From the NCBI GenBank assembly GCA_963169105.1, contig OY720632.1, positions 868,001-932,000 on the forward strand: a DNA stretch of 64,000 bases, written 5' to 3'. The stretch is from Ceriagrion tenellum (lineage: Eukaryota > Arthropoda > Insecta > Odonata > Coenagrionidae). The notes below the pieces were generated by a model, which had not been told where the DNA came from, searched no databases, and was given only the letters and a program-made list of their open reading frames with translations. How positions within the stretch are numbered: the stretch's first letter is position 1; each line of letters starts with the position of its first letter. Position numbers and translations under genes: made by a program. Shown in pieces: positions 43,725 to 53,831 of the stretch.

Positions 43725-45925
43725 ATTAGTCGATTCCGCAATTAGACTCGAATGTGTGTTTTCGTCTAGTGGCTCTTTGTGCTGCCGGCGGCAGCATAAT
43801 TTCAGAGATTTCTCAAGATATATTGAGCTTTTGCTCTATGTCCGTACTTCTTTTATTTGATAAATTTGGCCACCCAGCCTTTATTGAGAAAGCATACTTT
43901 CGGGTCGTTTGTACTTGTCACGAGAAAGAATTTTATTTTTCCCAAGATCGACCATCTTGGGAAGGTCACTATTACTCAGCTTATCAAAATAGTCATGAGT
44001 TTCTTTGTTTATTATCTCCCAGATGGGTTTTGTCCCAAAAATTGCGTATAGTGTTTTGTTTCCCGCCTCGCAGGGGATTTTGAGGATAGATCTCAGTATT
44101 TTCCTTTCTGTAATTTCGATTTTCTTTTGTTGCCCCTTGTGAAGGAGACCAGCCCAGGCAGGTATGGAATATAATAATTGTGTTTTTATGTACGTATTAT
44201 AAATGAATGTTTTTGCGTGCTTGGGTGTTCTGTTATTTCTTAAAATTGGCGTTAATTTAGCCCTTGCCCCGTAAGCTTTACCAATGATATATTTAATGTG
44301 TTCTTTGTAGTTTATTCTTTGATCGAGCATGACTCCCAAGTATTTTATTTTTCCTTGCCATTCTATTGGCTGCTCTTTTATGCGGAGGAATCTGACTGAT
44401 GGTATTTCTGTTCTTGGCCTGGTGAAGATAATGGCCTGTGTCTTTTTAGTATTTAATGCCATTCGCCATTTGCTGTACCAGCTGACAACTTCGTCCAAAT
44501 TTTCTTGCACGTATTCGGCGGCTAAACTGGGTTTTTTACTTCGTGATAGTATTGCCGCGGCGTCTGTATATAGTACTATTCTGTGTGCCAATCGCCTTTA
44601 TCTCGTGGTAAGTCGTGAGTATAAATATTAAATAATAATGGCCCATAGATTGATCCTTGAGGGACTCCGGCGGCTATCGCGTGTAGCGTACTCTTTTCTT
44701 GTCTCAATTTTACAAAAAAATTTCTTTCTTTTAGATAAGAGTGCGTCCATTTTAAAATCCATCGTGGTATACCCAGATCGTCCATTTTAAAAAGTAATCT
44801 GTCGTGCCAGACTTTGTCAAATACTTTGGAGACGTCGATAAACACGCCAACAGTGGTCTTTGTTGTTAAAACCGTCAATAATAAAATCGTTCACCCGATG
44901 GATTTGGTGTGTTGTCGAGTGGTGCCGCCGGAAGCCATATTGCTCGTCTGGGAGTATATTTTTTTATCAATATATTCTGAAATATGGGGCACTATTGCTC
45001 TTTCTAATAATTTCCCGAGATTCGAAAGCAGGGATATCGGTCTCATGTCATCCGGTTTTACATGTGTACCACCCTTCTTTGGTATACATGTAATTTTGGA
45101 TGTCTTCCATTTTCCTGGGAAGTGGCCTGTTTTTATCGATGTATTAATTATTTTAATTATATAATCTCCTGCTTCGATGGGTAATCTTTTAATGACTTTA
45201 TTGGGAATTTCATCTTCACCAGGCGTCTTTCTATTGGGCAGGTTATTTATGATTTCTTTGAGTTTAGCTATTGTTATTTCCGGTAAGTCTTCATTTTCTA
45301 TTTCATTCTCCCATGCATCTCTATTGATCGATATTTTTGGGCTGAAAATGCTCGGTTTATTAGGAGTGAATATCTTTTCAAAATGTTGTGCCATCACTTC
45401 TGCTTTCTTTAGAGGTTGGTAAATTTTTTCGTTGTTTTTTATTAAAGCCGGGTCTCGTGGCGGAATTTTTTTGAGGCTTTTTGCGATTTTATATATCGAA
45501 CCGTCTGTTGTGTTCATGGTTGCAAGTTGGTGGTCCCATCTTTGTTTTCGCGTTTCTACCACTGCCCTTCTGATGTCTTTGTTTAATGGTTTTATTTTAT
45601 TTCTTATGTATTTTGTTCCAATTCGTGAATACTTTTTTCTCAAACAATTTCTTTCATTGATTTTTTGTTTTATATTGTCTCTTAATATTATGTTGTCAGC
45701 TGGTCTATGTCTTTTTCTTGGAATCGCCACTTGCATTCCCTTTTTTATGGGAATTTCAATGTTTTCCGCCATCGCGTCAATATCGCTGTTGTGCTCGGGG
45801 AGACTTTCCTTCTTTAAGTACTCCCCGATTGTCTTTCTAAAAAGTGTCCAGTCAGCCAGTCCATATATATATCTTTTTGTCTGAAAAAGGGCTTCATTTT
45901 TTGGCTTTTCCACGTAAGCAAAACG
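43716..45925 (-). mobile_element. Jockey-like element 2, 5'-truncated
   Basis: Minus-strand element whose 3' end lies at the 5S T-tract. The first bases behind the T's are ATTAGT, the same as behind the 5S copy at 58.67 kb. Coding begins near 45925 just before the reverse transcriptase, so ORF1 and the endonuclease are missing. Its last ~330 bases recur at 61251-61583. Confidence 0.78.
43881..45913 (-). pseudogene. Jockey-2 reverse transcriptase, catalytic motif lost
   Basis: The frame 45913-44891 carries RKTPGEDEIPNKVIK (~45230), FPGKWKTSKITCIPKKGG (~45110) and MRPISLLSNLGKLLERA (~45040). A frame break near 44885 is followed by VGVFIDVSKVFDKVWHD (~44845) and AAGVPQGSIYGPLLFNIY (~44660). After a second break comes IVLYTDAAAIL (~44560), where the family has YADD: the core aspartate pair is now TDA. 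The C-terminal part (LDQRINYKEHIKY, TYIKTQLLYSIPAWAG) reaches ~43881. There is no RNase H. Loss of the catalytic aspartate alone would kill the enzyme. Confidence 0.85.
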
Positions 45926-46896
45926 CTCCTAAGAGTAGGCGGAGTGTGGGAGACGGCATGAGAGACGGAGTGGGTGGTCAGATCCTGAGAGAAGATGGAA
46001 GAGGGTGCTAGATACGAGTAGGAGTTGTACGGTAGACTCGTTGGTACCAAGGAAAGGATCGCCCAGCTGCTGCCAAGAGGTCATTTCCCACCCGTGAACC
46101 TGCCAGAGAGGGTGCAGGACAGCCTACGCCGCGGAACGGAACCGCCACCATCAACAGATCGAGAGCCCCAAAAATTCAACAAAGTGTAAGAGAAAAAGCC
46201 ACGAAATCCCGCCCCCCCCCCCAAAGAACAGAAGAAAAATCCCACCTCTCCAAGTCAAGAAGAGAATTCACTAAAAAGGTTTATAAAGTTCCCTCGCACA
46301 AGTAGAGAAGATGACAGTACTACCCCCTATTACAGTGTGAACTTCAGTGCAACATTTATTTTGTTGTTTTATATTTCCTTCCCCCCCCTTTTCTAATTTT
46401 TTTTTGTTCCCTTTTCTTGTGGTTTTCGTATGGGTTATGAATGTGAAAAACATGTAACGTGTTTTTTTTTGGTCTAGGTTAAGGACTTAAAATTTTCTGT
46501 TGTGGATATTTGAGAGGCTGCAGCCTAGTGAATTACGCATTATATTTCATTGAAATCCAAGGAAAATAAGTTAATTGTTCCTTTTGTTATCGACTTGATT
46601 GTATTTGAAAATGATCATATTTAAAACTTATTAAATTTATGTTGAGTGAACTACGCAGTCGAACGGCTTTCTTTATTCGAACGCTCCTATCTCAGGTCTC
46701 GTCATCCCTAAATTTTCCCCTCCTTCCCTTTCCCAAACCCCATTCCCCGCCCGAGGTGCATGGGATATCCCCGCTACACCTCTGCCCTCCCCTTTTGCCC
46801 TCCAATTCCCCTTTCCCTGAATGTGCCCCGAAGGCTGGTCGCCGATCACCCGATTAATAGAGGGAAGACGGGCGACACGACATCACGAGGGGTTAC
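45926..46896. other. Unassigned region between Jockey-2 and Tx-5
   Basis: A plus-strand fragment near 46030-46190 (RIAQLLPRGHFPPVNLPERV, ending FNKV-stop) looks like the tail of some coding sequence that I cannot place. It is followed by an AT-rich stretch (46.2-46.65 kb) resembling a 3' untranslated region and then a CT-rich stretch to ~46.87 kb. No 5S sequence or Tx leader is recognisable, so the 5' boundary of Tx-5 is truncated or rearranged. Confidence 0.35.
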
Positions 46897-47686
46897 AATA
46901 TGGAATGATGGCTACATCTTCAAATGCGAAAGAACAAAACTGTACTTAAATGCTAAGAAAGGTGGCCTGAGGTTAGAAGAAGTAGAAAGCAAAGCAAATT
47001 TCATATATTTGAATAACTTCTGCAAAATCTTCTATTCCCAGATTAAAGAAAGGATAGATTTGTGTGAAATAGCCCTTGAACGTGGGAAAAAGGTGGCTTT
47101 CTTGAAAAATTTAAAAGAAAAAATAAGAAATTTTCAGAAGCAGACAAATTACAAGGTCACAAAAACTAAAGCTATCTATGAAAAATACATAGCGGAAAAA
47201 GAAAAAAACATCGACCATCCACCACCCAGCGCCAGAGCTTGGGCAAACTTTGAAAAGTTAAAAACCCAGGTAGCAAAAAAAAGCTGCATGTTTGAATTAA
47301 TGAGGAAATTAATAATAACCAATGAGATGAAATTTCGATGTAAGATGACTCCCACCCCAAACTGCGAAATTTGCAATACAATAGAAACAATAGAACACAA
47401 ATTCATAAAATGTCCCACAAATGCACGAATTTGGAAAAAAATAAAAAGTTTATACAATTTCTGGGACACCTTCGGGGGTGGTTCAACAAAAGACAATGAA
47501 CTTTTAAATTTAAATTTTAACATATTCCCAGGATACAAAAAAAATGTTTTATTACAGTTCATTGCAAATTATGCAATGATGGTAAAAGAAAACACCTTAA
47601 CCGAAAAAAATTTTTTAAATGAATGCGAACAAATAAATGCAAATCAGGAATTAAAAACCTTTATTGCAAATTTTTTCAAAGAGTAA
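46897..47686 (+). pseudogene. Tx-5 ORF2 C-terminus
   Basis: The frame begins at a block that follows the reverse transcriptase in sister copies (IWNDGYIFKCERTKLYL, compare NNFIWNGFIKKKERKTLY in Tx-3). It continues with GGLRLEEVESKANFIYLNN, PSARAWANFEKLKTQ, the zinc motif CEICNTIETIEHKFIKC (~47355-47415) and WDTFGGGSTKDNELLNLNF, ending at a TAA at 47684-47686. This piece is fully open, unlike the same region in Tx-2 to Tx-4, but it lacks all enzymatic domains. The upstream ~45 codons of the same frame belong to other sequence. Confidence 0.82.
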
Positions 47687-47989
47687 TGCAAAGTTGATAT
47701 AAAACATTTACTTTTATATTATTTGGTAAAATGTAATTATTATTTGTAACTCTGTAAACGCATCTTATGTAACCACTGTATGTTTTTTATTGCAATAGAC
47801 AAGGATCTACCAAGGAGTAAAAAGAGTAAATTAGTACTAGTAGTAGTATTTGGTTTATAGGGTGCGTCGACAGCATGGTCATTTTGCACCACTACCCGTC
47901 ATGTTTATTAAAAAAAAAATATATGTTACATATATTGGTATTAAAATAAAATTCTTAATATGTACTCTTAGTCAAAATTAAAATCGGTT

Positions 47990-50900
47990 TTACATCCTTA
48001 AAATACTGCGAAAAAGGCCAGTTTCATTTAAAAATGATAAAACGCGGTTGAGAACATCTGAGTCATCGCCTAGGATCGACTTTATGTCTCCCGCTAACTG
48101 CAGCTTGCTACGCAAGTATCGGTATTTGTCACACTCCGTCAGGATATGCCGAACGCTGAGAGGGCAGTCGCAGTCATCACAGCGAGGTGGTCGTTTCTCC
48201 TCGGTGAAGAGAAAGGAGTGAGTCAAAGGGCAATGCCCTATCCTCAAACGTGTGATGACCACTTCCTCCCGGCGACTCTTCCTGACGGATGTGGGCCACG
48301 CTGACACTACCGATTTCACCACGCGCAGTTTATTATTTTCAACGTTCCTCCATATATCTTTCCACTCTTCTAGGGCTACATTTCTCAAGAAAGACTTAAG
48401 GTCCTCGTATGGTACCAGCGTCAGAGTTATTTCCTCCAAGTCAAGTGCCTCCTTCGCCAAAGCGTCCGCTCTTTCATTTCCAGGGATACCCACGTGCCCT
48501 GGGACCCAAAGGAATGATACAGATATTCCCCTCCTGCTAAGGGATATCAAAGCAGTTTGTATATCTTGAATGATTGGGTGCATTGAAGAAAAGTTAGAGA
48601 TGGAGTTCAGGGCGCTAAGAGAGTCCGAGCATATGACGAAGGAGCCACTGTTCCCTTCTATCTCTCCTAGGGCCATTTTTATTGCGAGGAGTTCCGCTGT
48701 GTAAACACTACACAGCGGATTTAACCTCGCCCTGATGGCTCCATGGTGGGATGAGACAACTGCACATGCACAGGCAGCGTCAGACTTAGAGCCATCTGTA
48801 AAAACTGGCACGATACCGGGGTTGCAGTGAAGATATAGATAAAACTGACGCTGGTATTCCAGAGTAGTGGTTAGAGCTTTCTTGCGCTGAGTGAGTCCCA
48901 TGTTGATTTTAGGAGCGGGAGTTTCCCATGGCGGATGTTTGGGAAAGCCAGAAGGATATACTTCAGGAAGCGTGATTCGATGCTCGGATATAAAACTGTT
49001 GAATCGTATGCTTGCAGGCCTAGTGGCTCTGGTTCGACGGTTAAAAAGTTCTAAGTAGCGGGGTTTAAAAACAAGGTTAAAACAAGGGTGAGTCCTCATA
49101 GATAAAATTTTTGCTACATAGCCGCACATAAGCATGTTTCTCCGATGGGACAAGGGCGGTTCTCCTGCATCCGCATAGATGCTTTGCACTGGACTCGTAC
49201 GGAACGCCCCGGTGGCTAACCGTATTCCAGCATTGTGAACCGATGTCAGTGGGCGCAAGTATGACTCCCGACCGGAGGAATACACAAAACAACCGTAGTC
49301 TAGCTTTGACCGTATCAGCGTCCGGTATAGTAAGAGAAGCGTATTGCGGTCAGCTCCCCAGGATGAGTGACTTAGATATTTCAGAATATTTAACGCATTT
49401 GTACATTTTCTTTTCAGGACACTAATTTGTTCCTTCCAGTTGAGGCGATAGTCAAATACAAGTCCCAGGAATTTGTTGGAGTCCACAAATGGAATGTTTT
49501 TCCCTCCTAAATGTAGCGGCGGAGGGATGTGTTGCCCCCTAATCCGGTGAAAGTGAATGCATTTTGTTTTTTCCGAGGAGATTTTAAATCCGCTCCTTTG
49601 GGTCCACTTCTCCAATTTATTCAGCGTAAGTTGGGTGAGTCTAGCAGCAGAGGTAAGATAAGATGACCTGCAGAATATGGCGAAGTCATCCACAAACAAA
49701 GACCCTATCACCGGTGGCTTCATGCAATCAACGATATCGTTGATTGCCACGGCGAAAAGTGTTACGCTTAAAACTGACCCTTGTGGAACCCCATTATCTT
49801 GGCTGTATGCTACGGATAGGTACTGACCAATTCTAACTTTAAAAAACCGATCGGATAAAAAATTCTGAATAAAAGTGGGTAGATTACCCCTGAGACCCCA
49901 TTCGTGCAAAGTGTTCAATATTTTTCGCCGCCAGACAGTGTCATATGCCTTCTCTATGTCAAAGAAGACGCCGACAACATGCTGGCGGAGAACAAAGGCT
50001 TCCTGGATGTAATTATCTATTCTTATCAGGTGATCGATCGTGGACCGGCCTCTACGAAATCCACACTGAATATCGGAGAGAAGGTTTCGGCGCTCTAGCC
50101 ACCAAATAAGCCGTCGGTTAACCATTCTTTCCATTAACTTGCACAGGCAGTTAGTGAGTGCTATAGGTCTATAACCATTCGGGTCAGTACGATCTTTGCC
50201 CTGCTTCGGTATGGGTATGACTACTGATTCGCGCCAGGACGACGGGAATGCACCGTCTCTCCAAAGGTGATTGAGAGTGTGGAGGACCTCTAACATTGTC
50301 GTCGTCGGAATATTCCGGAGAAAGGCGTTGTGGACCTCATCCAATCCCGGAGCCGTGAATTTGGAGTCATCAACGGCTGATTGTAGCTCCCTAAGGGAAA
50401 ACGGAAGGTTATAATCTTCATGACAGCGGATCTCACGAAAGTTGATTGGTGACGCTTCAACTCGTAATTTAATTCCCAAAAATGTGGGATTGTAATTTCT
50501 ATTACTGCTCGTATCGGCGAGCGAGCGGCCAATAGCCTCACCAATCTCAGGAGCTGAGGTCACAATATCGCCACCAACCTTGAGGTAGGTTATTCCCAGC
50601 TGGTGGTGATTGCCCGAGATACTCTTCACCTTACGCCACACCTGTGTAAGTGGAGTCCTGCTATTCACACCCGACACAAATTCCATCCAGGAAGCTCTTT
50701 TTGCGTCTCTCACGACCTGTCGTGCCTTCGCTCTCAAGCGCCTGAAGGAGGATAGATTAGTTTCCGTCGGATATTTGTTAAAAATCCGCAACGCCTTTTT
50801 ACGTTGGCGGATAGCTTTCGCGCAGTCATCATTCCACCACGGAACTTGAGGTCTCGTCGCAGTACCGCGAGACCGTGGTACGCTGGCGTGTGCGGCTTGT

Positions 50901-51700
50901 ATTATACTGCTAGTCAAACTGTTAATATTGTCAACACCATCACGTGTTTCGTCATATTTGAAATTAAAACAGTTTCGGAAAAGCGACCAGTCTGCTTTCC
51001 GGATAGCCCAATTGCCTGACCGTATAAAACTAGGGTTATAATGCCGTTCCTTGGTAATAAGAAGTGGGAGGTGATCGCTCCCACAGAGGTCATCATGAAC
51101 GGATAAGTTAAATTTTATACTTAAGGCGCTCGATACAATGCACAAATCTATGCTTGAAGAGTCACCGGTAAAAGAATTAAAACGGGTTTTTTCCCCATTG
51201 TTCAATAAAACCAAGTCATTATCTAAAATAAAGGAGGATAAAATCCGTCCTCTGCGATTGCATTGCCTTCTTGGGCTTCCCCAAAGAGGATCGTGGGCGT
51301 TAAAATCTCCTAGTAAAATAAACGGCTGAGGTAGTTGACGGACAAGAGCATTCAGGTAAAATTGAGTGACCGGTGCACCCTCGGGCAGGTACACGTTGCA
51401 TAGCGTGATCGCCTCGGGGGCGTACACGGTGACTGCCACCGCTTGGTACGGCGTGTTTAGGTGCACTCGGGAGGTGTAAAGGGCCTCCCGAATAGCAACC
51501 ATAACTCCACCATGGGCTCGTTGGCCACTGATTTCGTCAAATCTAAAAACGTTAAAACCTTTTAAAATCCCCTTGTCCGCCATTTTGAAATGCGTTTCTT
51601 GCAGACAAACACAACATGGGTTAAATTCGCGAGTTAAAATGGCCAGCTCCTCCTTATGCCGATAAAAACCATTACAGTTCCACTGTAAGATAAAAACCAT
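47990..51700 (-). CDS. I-type ORF2: endonuclease, reverse transcriptase, RNase H
   Basis: An open frame of 1236 codons. Residues ~1-230 are an apurinic-type endonuclease (LQWNCNGFYRHKEEL, VCLQETHF, ILLGDFNAHDPLWG, SSIDLCIVS, GSDHLPLLI). Residues ~450-740 are the reverse transcriptase (YRPIALTNCLCKLMERMV, FFDIEKAYDTVWRRK, NGVPQGSVLSVTLFAV, SLFVDDFAIF with the catalytic FVDD). Residues ~960-1100 are RNase H (VPVFTDGSKSDAA, VYTAELLAIKMAL, ICSDSLSAL, LWVPGHVGIPGNERADALA). A CDDCDCPLSVRHILTEC zinc-type motif lies near the end. It nicks the target and copies the element RNA in place. Endonuclease plus RNase H and the GVPQGSVLSVTLF block favour the I group. All key residues are present. Confidence 0.93.
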   Translation of the reverse strand: MVFILQWNCNGFYRHKEELAILTREFNPCCVCLQETHFKMADKGILKGFNVFRFDEISGQRAHGGVMVAIREALYTSRVHLNTPYQAVAVTVYAPEAITLCNVYLPEGAPVTQFYLNALVRQLPQPFILLGDFNAHDPLWGSPRRQCNRRGRILSSFILDNDLVLLNNGEKTRFNSFTGDSSSIDLCIVSSALSIKFNLSVHDDLCGSDHLPLLITKERHYNPSFIRSGNWAIRKADWSLFRNCFNFKYDETRDGVDNINSLTSSIIQAAHASVPRSRGTATRPQVPWWNDDCAKAIRQRKKALRIFNKYPTETNLSSFRRLRAKARQVVRDAKRASWMEFVSGVNSRTPLTQVWRKVKSISGNHHQLGITYLKVGGDIVTSAPEIGEAIGRSLADTSSNRNYNPTFLGIKLRVEASPINFREIRCHEDYNLPFSLRELQSAVDDSKFTAPGLDEVHNAFLRNIPTTTMLEVLHTLNHLWRDGAFPSSWRESVVIPIPKQGKDRTDPNGYRPIALTNCLCKLMERMVNRRLIWWLERRNLLSDIQCGFRRGRSTIDHLIRIDNYIQEAFVLRQHVVGVFFDIEKAYDTVWRRKILNTLHEWGLRGNLPTFIQNFLSDRFFKVRIGQYLSVAYSQDNGVPQGSVLSVTLFAVAINDIVDCMKPPVIGSLFVDDFAIFCRSSYLTSAARLTQLTLNKLEKWTQRSGFKISSEKTKCIHFHRIRGQHIPPPLHLGGKNIPFVDSNKFLGLVFDYRLNWKEQISVLKRKCTNALNILKYLSHSSWGADRNTLLLLYRTLIRSKLDYGCFVYSSGRESYLRPLTSVHNAGIRLATGAFRTSPVQSIYADAGEPPLSHRRNMLMCGYVAKILSMRTHPCFNLVFKPRYLELFNRRTRATRPASIRFNSFISEHRITLPEVYPSGFPKHPPWETPAPKINMGLTQRKKALTTTLEYQRQFYLYLHCNPGIVPVFTDGSKSDAACACAVVSSHHGAIRARLNPLCSVYTAELLAIKMALGEIEGNSGSFVICSDSLSALNSISNFSSMHPIIQDIQTALISLSRRGISVSFLWVPGHVGIPGNERADALAKEALDLEEITLTLVPYEDLKSFLRNVALEEWKDIWRNVENNKLRVVKSVVSAWPTSVRKSRREEVVITRLRIGHCPLTHSFLFTEEKRPPRCDDCDCPLSVRHILTECDKYRYLRSKLQLAGDIKSILGDDSDVLNRVLSFLNETGLFRSILRM

Positions 51701-51779
51701 AAAAGGTGAGTAATAAATAACTTTAAAATTAAAAAAAATAAATAAATAATAAAAACGGGCATTAGGTTCAGAGGGAGAA

Positions 51780-52982
51780 TCAGCGCTTTATGCGATGTCT
51801 CCTCCCCTTAGACCTAGCCCGGCGGACCTCCGACTCAGAGACATATTCATCTTCTTCCATCGACTCTGGTTGGCTCTGCCGGGCCGGACCAGATGGCCCG
51901 GGGGATTGAGATTTTCCACGCCTGATTTGCGTGGCCGGGGTGGAGTTGTTCGGGTTCTTACCTGGAGAACCCGAACTGGTGGCGTTCGTCTTTGCCGGAT
52001 TATGGGCCTTAGCCGGCTCGGCCGATATCTTCGACGTGGCTTTCTGGGGCATATTCTTCGGTCCATTAGATTCTTTTACGCTGGTTGTGGGCTTAGTTTC
52101 TTCGGTCTGAGTGGAGATAGTACACATTTTCTTGGGGGTTGCTGCTACACCTGCCCAAGATCGGGAAAAGGTAGGGGCCATGAGACTCCGATACTTCTGC
52201 CGCGCCTCTCCATACGGGATTTTATCTAGGGTCTTAATTTCCATAATTTTCCTTTCATCCTTCATCACAGGGCAATCACGAGAGTACGCTGGATGCGAAC
52301 CCTCGCAGTTTACGCAGAAAGGATCGGAGGAACATACGTCACCCTCATGCTTGTCCTTGCCACAGCGCGGGCAGGTGGTCTTACCCTCACATCGCGGTGC
52401 GATGTGGCCGAACTTTTGGCATTGGAAGCAACGCATGGGGTTTGGTATGAATGGCCGCACTGGTACCGAATTGTAGCCCACATGCACTTTCTCGGGGAGC
52501 TTATCGAGAGCGAACGTGAGGATCACAGATGTAGTATTAATCGTCTCACCGTTCCTCCTAGTCGTAAGTCGACGACAGTCTGTCACACCTTGAGGGGCCA
52601 TTTCTCTCTTAATTTCGTCTACTTCAACGTAGAGGAGATCATAATGGCTTATAACTCCCCGAGAAGTGTTTAGGGTGCGGTGGATATCTACCGTGACCGG
52701 GATATCGTGGAGTTTCTTCACTTTGAGCAGTTTTTCTGCTTGGTCTACATTTGCCGTCTCAATCAATAGTGTCCCATCTCTAAGCTTTTTGACTGAGTGA
52801 GGTTCTCCAGGGATGACCGCAGACAAGGACCGTTTAATGAAGAAGGGAGACACCTTTTTAAGTGTCTCGCCATCTTTCGCACATTTGAGAACCAAATAGC
52901 GCATGCTCTTCTTGAAAATACTATCTCCCCCGCCCGTATCCGGGCGGGATCTTTTATTTGGAGGGAGTGAGATTGTCTCCAT
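51780..52982 (-). CDS. I-type ORF1 (zinc-knuckle RNA-binding protein)
   Basis: Open from the ATG at 52982 (METISLPPNKRSRPDTGG) to a stop at 51780-51782, 400 residues; an upstream ATG at 53048 would add 22 residues. I prefer the inner start because the sequence before it reads like conserved leader and the same ATG is kept in the fragment at 16303. It holds VDIHRTLNTSRGVIS, then three CCHC knuckles: CFQCQKFGHIAPRC, CPRCGKDKHEGDVC and CVNCEGSHPAYSRDC. The tail is rich in Pro/Ser/Lys and ends KGRRHRIKR. Such ORF1 proteins coat element RNA and act as chaperones. It precedes ORF2 on the same transcript with a 79-base gap. Confidence 0.88.
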   Translation of the reverse strand: METISLPPNKRSRPDTGGGDSIFKKSMRYLVLKCAKDGETLKKVSPFFIKRSLSAVIPGEPHSVKKLRDGTLLIETANVDQAEKLLKVKKLHDIPVTVDIHRTLNTSRGVISHYDLLYVEVDEIKREMAPQGVTDCRRLTTRRNGETINTTSVILTFALDKLPEKVHVGYNSVPVRPFIPNPMRCFQCQKFGHIAPRCEGKTTCPRCGKDKHEGDVCSSDPFCVNCEGSHPAYSRDCPVMKDERKIMEIKTLDKIPYGEARQKYRSLMAPTFSRSWAGVAATPKKMCTISTQTEETKPTTSVKESNGPKNMPQKATSKISAEPAKAHNPAKTNATSSGSPGKNPNNSTPATQIRRGKSQSPGPSGPARQSQPESMEEDEYVSESEVRRARSKGRRHRIKR

Positions 52983-53576
52983 GAAAATTAGGATTTCGTC
53001 CCCTGGGCTCCCCACCCACCACGGAGCCACACATTCGGGACGCCACACCGCAAACCGGTGTGGTCGCCAGGGCTACCCAAGGGATATAGCACTATTGTTT
53101 AGGGGGACTGCTTCGGGTGGGGCCTCCAGTGCATGGGCCCTCCAAACCCGTACACCTTTGGCCGCCCTACACAGACCCCCGTCACTCCAGCACTCGCCAT
53201 CGAAACGTGTCGATAAGCCGATTGATCAAGACTGGCTAGATCTTGACCGCCCGTTTACAGGGAATCCAGGGCCGAAGTGGGGTGTTGACCTCCGGCCCAT
53301 ACCGGGCTTCCGACACCCGGCTGGGTTCCAGAGAACTCACCCACCAGGATCCCCTTCTCCCCCTTACGGGTCTCCGCACACGGCAAACATGCGGGTGGAT
53401 CGCAGGCCAGCTGGTATGGCCGCACACAGACAGTGGACCCACAAAACTGTCCGGACGCATCCCTTTGCTGCCTGGGGGTTTGTTTTCGGGGTTTCACCTC
53501 CCCGCCCTTTTAGTCGCCTCTTACGACAAGCAGGGATACTGCGGGAGTATTCTCCATCCCCCTACCCGCAGGGGTT
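52983..53576 (-). promoter_or_regulatory. I-type 5' leader with probable internal promoter
   Basis: About 590 bases, GC-rich, starting CCCCTGCGGGTAGGGGG at the 5' end on the minus strand. It is conserved with 16304-16888, which shows it belongs to the element. Non-LTR elements of this group carry their promoter inside the leader; no specific core motif is claimed. Confidence 0.55.
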
Positions 53577-53732
53577 AAGAGTAAATTAACTGCATAATGT
53601 TTTCTGTTTTACTGTTTTGCATACTCGAATTGGAAAATGTTAAGTGTCATCAGTCCTTTTAAAGAAAAAAAAAAGCGTATTTATTTTGTACTAATTATCA
53701 ATGTATGTAAGAAATCACCATTTAAAAAAAAC

Positions 53733-53831
53733 ACCGGTTCTTGTTCGATCACCAAAGTTAAACAAAGTCGGGCCCGGATTGTACTTGGATGGGTGACCGC
53801 CTGGGAACACCGGGTGCCGTTGGTTTTTTTT
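53733..53831 (+). pseudogene. 5S rRNA nt 27-117 and T-tract (unit 3, 3' half)
   Basis: ACCGGTTCTTGTTCGATC onwards to GCCGTTGG (53823) and eight T, directly behind the Tx-5 poly(A). It carries several changes within the internal promoter (ACCAAAGTTAAACAAAGTCG, GGATTGTACTTGG), so it is degenerate. Confidence 0.92.

Larger units (their letters stand above)
47822..53588 (-). mobile_element. Complete I-type non-LTR retrotransposon
   Basis: The body (47834-53576, 5.74 kb) is flanked by an exact 12-bp target repeat AAGAGTAAATTA (47822-47833 and 53577-53588). On the minus strand it has a GC-rich ~590-bp 5' leader, ORF1, a 79-bp gap, ORF2 and a 156-bp 3' part. The 3' end is a short ACTACTACTAGTAC run instead of poly(A), similar in kind to the simple-repeat tails of I elements. 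Both ORFs are open throughout, so the insertion looks young and the element may be active. Confidence 0.92.
46897..53732 (+). mobile_element. Tx-5: 3' part of a Tx1/L1-like element with nested I-type element
   Basis: Only the ORF2 C-terminus and the 3' untranslated region remain (46897-47833 and 53589-53732); a complete I-type element sits in the untranslated region. The 3' end is a short poly(A) before 5S nt 27 at 53733. The left end joins unassigned sequence at about 46897. Confidence 0.82.
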
